DNA of 64,000 bases, from positions 1 through 64,000 of the forward strand of contig URKE01000002.1 of the NCBI GenBank assembly GCA_900548285.1. Reading direction: 5' to 3'. The notes below the pieces were generated by a model, which worked only from the letters and a program-made list of their open reading frames with translations, did no database searches and had not been told where the DNA came from. Source of the stretch: an uncultured Eubacteriales bacterium (GTDB lineage Bacteria; Bacillota; Clostridia; Christensenellales; Borkfalkiaceae). Made by a program: the position numbers and the translations under genes. This document shows positions 61,467 through 64,000 of this stretch, piece by piece (the stretch's first letter is position 1; the number at the start of each line of letters is the position of its first letter).

Positions 61467-62795
61467 ATGAATATAGGATTAAACGGAATGGATATGAACG
61501 TCTGCAAAATTATGGTTGCGGGCGTGGGCGGCGCGGGCAATAACGCCGTAAACAGAATGATAGAAGCGGGAGTTTCTTCCGCGGAGTTCGTTGCGATAAA
61601 CACCGATAAGCAGGCGCTTATTCTTTCGGAAGCAAGCGAAAACAATAAAATCGCTATCGGCGAAAAACTCACGAAAGGGCTCGGCGCGGGTTCAAACCCC
61701 GAAATAGGCATGCAGGCAGCCGAGGAAAGCAAAGACAAAATCAGAGAACGCCTGCAGGGAGTGGATTTGCTTTTTATCGCCGCGGGTATGGGCGGCGGAA
61801 CGGGAACGGGCGCGGCTCCGGTCGTTGCCAAAATCGCCCGCGAATGCGGTTGCGTTACGGTTGCGGTCGTCACGAAGCCGTTTATGTTCGAGGGCAAACG
61901 CCGCGACGAAAACGCGAGAAGAGGAATAGCGGAACTCAGCAAAGTCGTTGATACTATCGTTATTATTCCCAACGACAAACTTCTCGAAACTCTCCCTCCG
62001 GACACTTCTATGATAGAAGCGTTGAAATACGCCGACGAAAATCTTCGTATGGGCATATGCGGCATTGCTGATCTTATCTCCACGCCGTCGCTTATCAATC
62101 TCGATTTCGCGGATGTTAAAACAATCATACAAAACAAGGGCTACGCTCATATGGGCGTCGGTATGGCGACGGGCGACAACAGAGTGGTTCAGGCTGTCAA
62201 GAAGGCTATTTCAAGCCCTTTGCTCGAAACGAGCATAGAGGGCGCGAAGGGCGTTATTCTCAACGTAAAGGGCGGCAACGATCTTACTTTGGGGCAGGTT
62301 TACGAGGCGGCGAATCTCATAAACAGCGTTATCGACAGTTCGGCAACGGTTATTTTCGGCGCGAATATCGATCCGGAGTATAACGAAAAATTCGAGATAA
62401 CCGTTATCGCCACGGGTTTTACCGATAAAGACGAGATGCCCGAAGAAAAAAAGGACGAGCAACGCGATAATTTTAAAAATTACGTAAACGACGACGTCGC
62501 GCCCGAAAGAGTGGACGTTGTTTCTCCGCGTGCGAACGCCGCAACGGAAGAACGGGAAAAGGCGTACGCGCCTTATAACGCTCCGCAAAGGGATGCAAAC
62601 GTGTTGCGTTCCGGTCGTGAAAACACGGGATTCGAAGAAAATCGCAGACCGGCTTACGCCGAAAATCATCGCGACGAATACGCCGGACGCAGAGCGGAAG
62701 AAACGCCCGCCGGAACCGAAGAAAAGGAGAACGATGACGACGAAACCAAAGATTTTCCGTCGTTCATGAAGAAACTTTTCAGAAAGAACAAATAA
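61467..62795 (+). CDS. ftsZ: Cell division GTPase FtsZ
   Basis: Tubulin-like protein that forms the division ring, 442 residues. The GTP-binding G box is GGGTGTG at residues 109-115; GVGGAGNNAVNRM is near the N-terminus. A long disordered, charged linker (about residues 325-425) leads to the conserved C-terminal peptide DFPSFMKKLFRKNK that binds FtsA. Last gene of the dcw operon; a bidirectional terminator follows. Confidence 0.98.
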   Translation: MNIGLNGMDMNVCKIMVAGVGGAGNNAVNRMIEAGVSSAEFVAINTDKQALILSEASENNKIAIGEKLTKGLGAGSNPEIGMQAAEESKDKIRERLQGVDLLFIAAGMGGGTGTGAAPVVAKIARECGCVTVAVVTKPFMFEGKRRDENARRGIAELSKVVDTIVIIPNDKLLETLPPDTSMIEALKYADENLRMGICGIADLISTPSLINLDFADVKTIIQNKGYAHMGVGMATGDNRVVQAVKKAISSPLLETSIEGAKGVILNVKGGNDLTLGQVYEAANLINSVIDSSATVIFGANIDPEYNEKFEITVIATGFTDKDEMPEEKKDEQRDNFKNYVNDDVAPERVDVVSPRANAATEEREKAYAPYNAPQRDANVLRSGRENTGFEENRRPAYAENHRDEYAGRRAEETPAGTEEKENDDDETKDFPSFMKKLFRKNK

Positions 62796-62849
62796 AACGG
62801 AACGCGAAAGGAAAATCAGCGTCAAAAGACGTTCCAAATCGCATAAAAT

Positions 62850-62898
62850 AAGCCTGTCTTGCCGCCATAAAAACGGTAAAACAGGCTTTTGTTTTAAG
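62850..62898. terminator. Bidirectional terminator between ftsZ and the mutase gene
   Basis: Stem agcctgt/acaggct with an inner helix gccg..cggt, followed by a T-rich run on the plus strand (tttgtttt) and by tattttat on the minus strand. Confidence 0.8.
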
Positions 62899-62916
62899 TG
62901 AAATCAAATAAAACCG

Positions 62917-64000
62917 TTACACTTTGGATTTGATGAAATCCGTCATTTTTTCGACGAATTCCGAAGAGGTTTTTTCGTGTTTATCCCATGCGGTCAGATA
63001 AAATTTGAGTTTCGGTTCGGTGCCGCTCGGGCGCGCGATAAGCGAAAATCCGTCGCCTTTGAAAACCATAACGTTGCTTTTCGGCAGTCCGTCCAGCCCG
63101 AGAGAGTAATCTTTAATTTCCGTAACCGACTTTCCGCAAATCTTACCGAACGGATTTTTGCGTAATTTATTCATAAAATCCGCCATAAAAATCATTCCCT
63201 GTTCGCCCTCGAAGTATTTCGCGTATAACGCCGAACGGTAATAACCGTATTTACCGTAGAGAAATTCGAGCGCGGCGGAAAGCGAAAGACCGAGCGATTT
63301 ATAATAGCAAGCCGCTTCGGCGAACATTATAGCCGCGGAAATCGAATCTTTGTCCCTGGCGTGCGTGCCGACGAGATAGCCGATGCTTTCTTCCATGCCG
63401 AAAACGAAGTTTTTATCGGGGTTTTTATCGATTGCTTCGCCGATATACTTAAATCCCGTGAGAACGTTTATAGTTTCCACGCCGAACGATTCCGCGATTT
63501 TTTCGGGCAGGGGAGAAGTGACGATCGTAGAGATGATAAAGGGCTTGTCGGGGATAGTATTCTGCGCCTTTTTCGTCGCCAGAATAAAATATACGAGCAA
63601 AGCGCCCGCTTCGTTTCCGTTCAGAAGGCGATATTCTCCGTTCTTTTCGCGGAACGCCACGCCCGTTCTGTCCGCGTCCGGATCGGAGGCTATAATGAGT
63701 TCCGCATTGTTTTTTTCGGCGGTTCCGATTGCTTTTTCGAGAGCCTCTTTAAATTCGGGGTTTGGGTATGGGCAAGTCGGGAAATTTCCGTCCGGATATT
63801 TTTGTTCGGGAACGACCGTATAGTCCGTTATTCCGATTTTTTTGAATATTTTTTCAACGGGAATAAGTCCCGTTCCGTTCAGCGGAGTATATATTATCGA
63901 CGGCATATATTTTTTATCGAACGGCAGAGAATATTCGTAAATCGCATCGATAAAATCGTCGAGAATTTCGTCGCCGATATATTCAATTAATTCTTTTTTC
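62917..64000 (-). CDS. Phosphoglucomutase/phosphomannomutase, partial
   Basis: The C-terminal two-thirds of an alpha-D-phosphohexomutase; the frame stays open to the right edge (upstream residues read ...AIYEYSLPFDKKYMPSIIYTPLNGTG), so the ATG at 63906 is internal and the active-site serine domain lies outside the window. Visible are the metal loop DPDADR, GNEAGALL, the sugar-binding GFKYIGEAI and GMEESIGYLVG, and the phosphate loop RPSGTEPKLKFYL. It probably makes glucose-1-phosphate for glycan precursors (PgcA type). Confidence 0.93.
   Translation of the reverse strand, partial: KKELIEYIGDEILDDFIDAIYEYSLPFDKKYMPSIIYTPLNGTGLIPVEKIFKKIGITDYTVVPEQKYPDGNFPTCPYPNPEFKEALEKAIGTAEKNNAELIIASDPDADRTGVAFREKNGEYRLLNGNEAGALLVYFILATKKAQNTIPDKPFIISTIVTSPLPEKIAESFGVETINVLTGFKYIGEAIDKNPDKNFVFGMEESIGYLVGTHARDKDSISAAIMFAEAACYYKSLGLSLSAALEFLYGKYGYYRSALYAKYFEGEQGMIFMADFMNKLRKNPFGKICGKSVTEIKDYSLGLDGLPKSNVMVFKGDGFSLIARPSGTEPKLKFYLTAWDKHEKTSSEFVEKMTDFIKSKV

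Overview
The window looks like chromosomal DNA of an endospore-forming, Gram-positive anaerobe of the Clostridia, probably an uncultured lineage. The evidence is gene content: sporulation genes (spmA, spmB, yabP, yabQ, gpr, spoVT, two SpoVB-type flippases), a division and cell-wall cluster in the usual Firmicutes order, MurE with the DNPR signature of meso-diaminopimelate peptidoglycan, ATP-dependent PEP carboxykinase, a folate ECF S component behind a THF riboswitch, and many TTGACA-17-TATAAT promoters. I see no phage, transposon, CRISPR array or rRNA. Species-level placement is not possible from the sequence alone.

Layout. 1-5.5 kb: spmB/spmA on the minus strand, then metG-tatD-radical SAM-rsmA. 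5.5-11.1 kb: a probable spore-coat-type protein behind a sigma-K-like promoter, a metallophosphoesterase, a PTS IIC-like permease, then yabP-yabQ-divIC-ppx-M50 protease. 11.3-18 kb: gyrB, gyrA, pckA. 18-26 kb: a DUF4363/DUF421 pair, an ABC exporter, rpsT, gpr, the THF riboswitch with folT, a SpoVB-like flippase, a LysM protein and a Fur/PerR regulator. 26-29.3 kb: secG-rnr-smpB.

29.3-37.9 kb is the accessory, most unusual part: a cell-surface glycan locus with a membrane sulfatase/LTA-synthase-like enzyme, a YidC insertase fused to a CDP-glycerol glycerophosphotransferase-like domain, a tiny membrane protein, a FAD oxidoreductase of the protoporphyrinogen-oxidase/UDP-galactopyranose-mutase type, a GT-C glycosyltransferase, GtrA and an L-rhamnose mutarotase. 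It ends in an N-terminally truncated GH110-like beta-helix remnant. 38-49 kb: a small membrane protein, tRNA-Leu, then a minus-strand housekeeping run (DUF6062, trmL, a nitrilase-like pseudoenzyme, dusB, mazG, a SpoVB/YabM flippase, spoVT) and a membrane-fused spermidine-synthase-like protein.

49.3-62.8 kb is one long dcw operon from a perfect consensus promoter: mraZ-rsmH-ftsL-pbp-murE-mraY-murD-ftsW-murA-ftsQ-ftsA-ftsZ. It converges on a phosphosugar mutase that runs off the right edge. The best candidate for something undescribed is the YidC-glycerophosphotransferase fusion and its locus. Secondary leads are the sigma-K-like/tandem-repeat-controlled coat-like protein, the catalytically dead nitrilase paralogue, and hairpins that act as terminator and ribosome-site mask at once.
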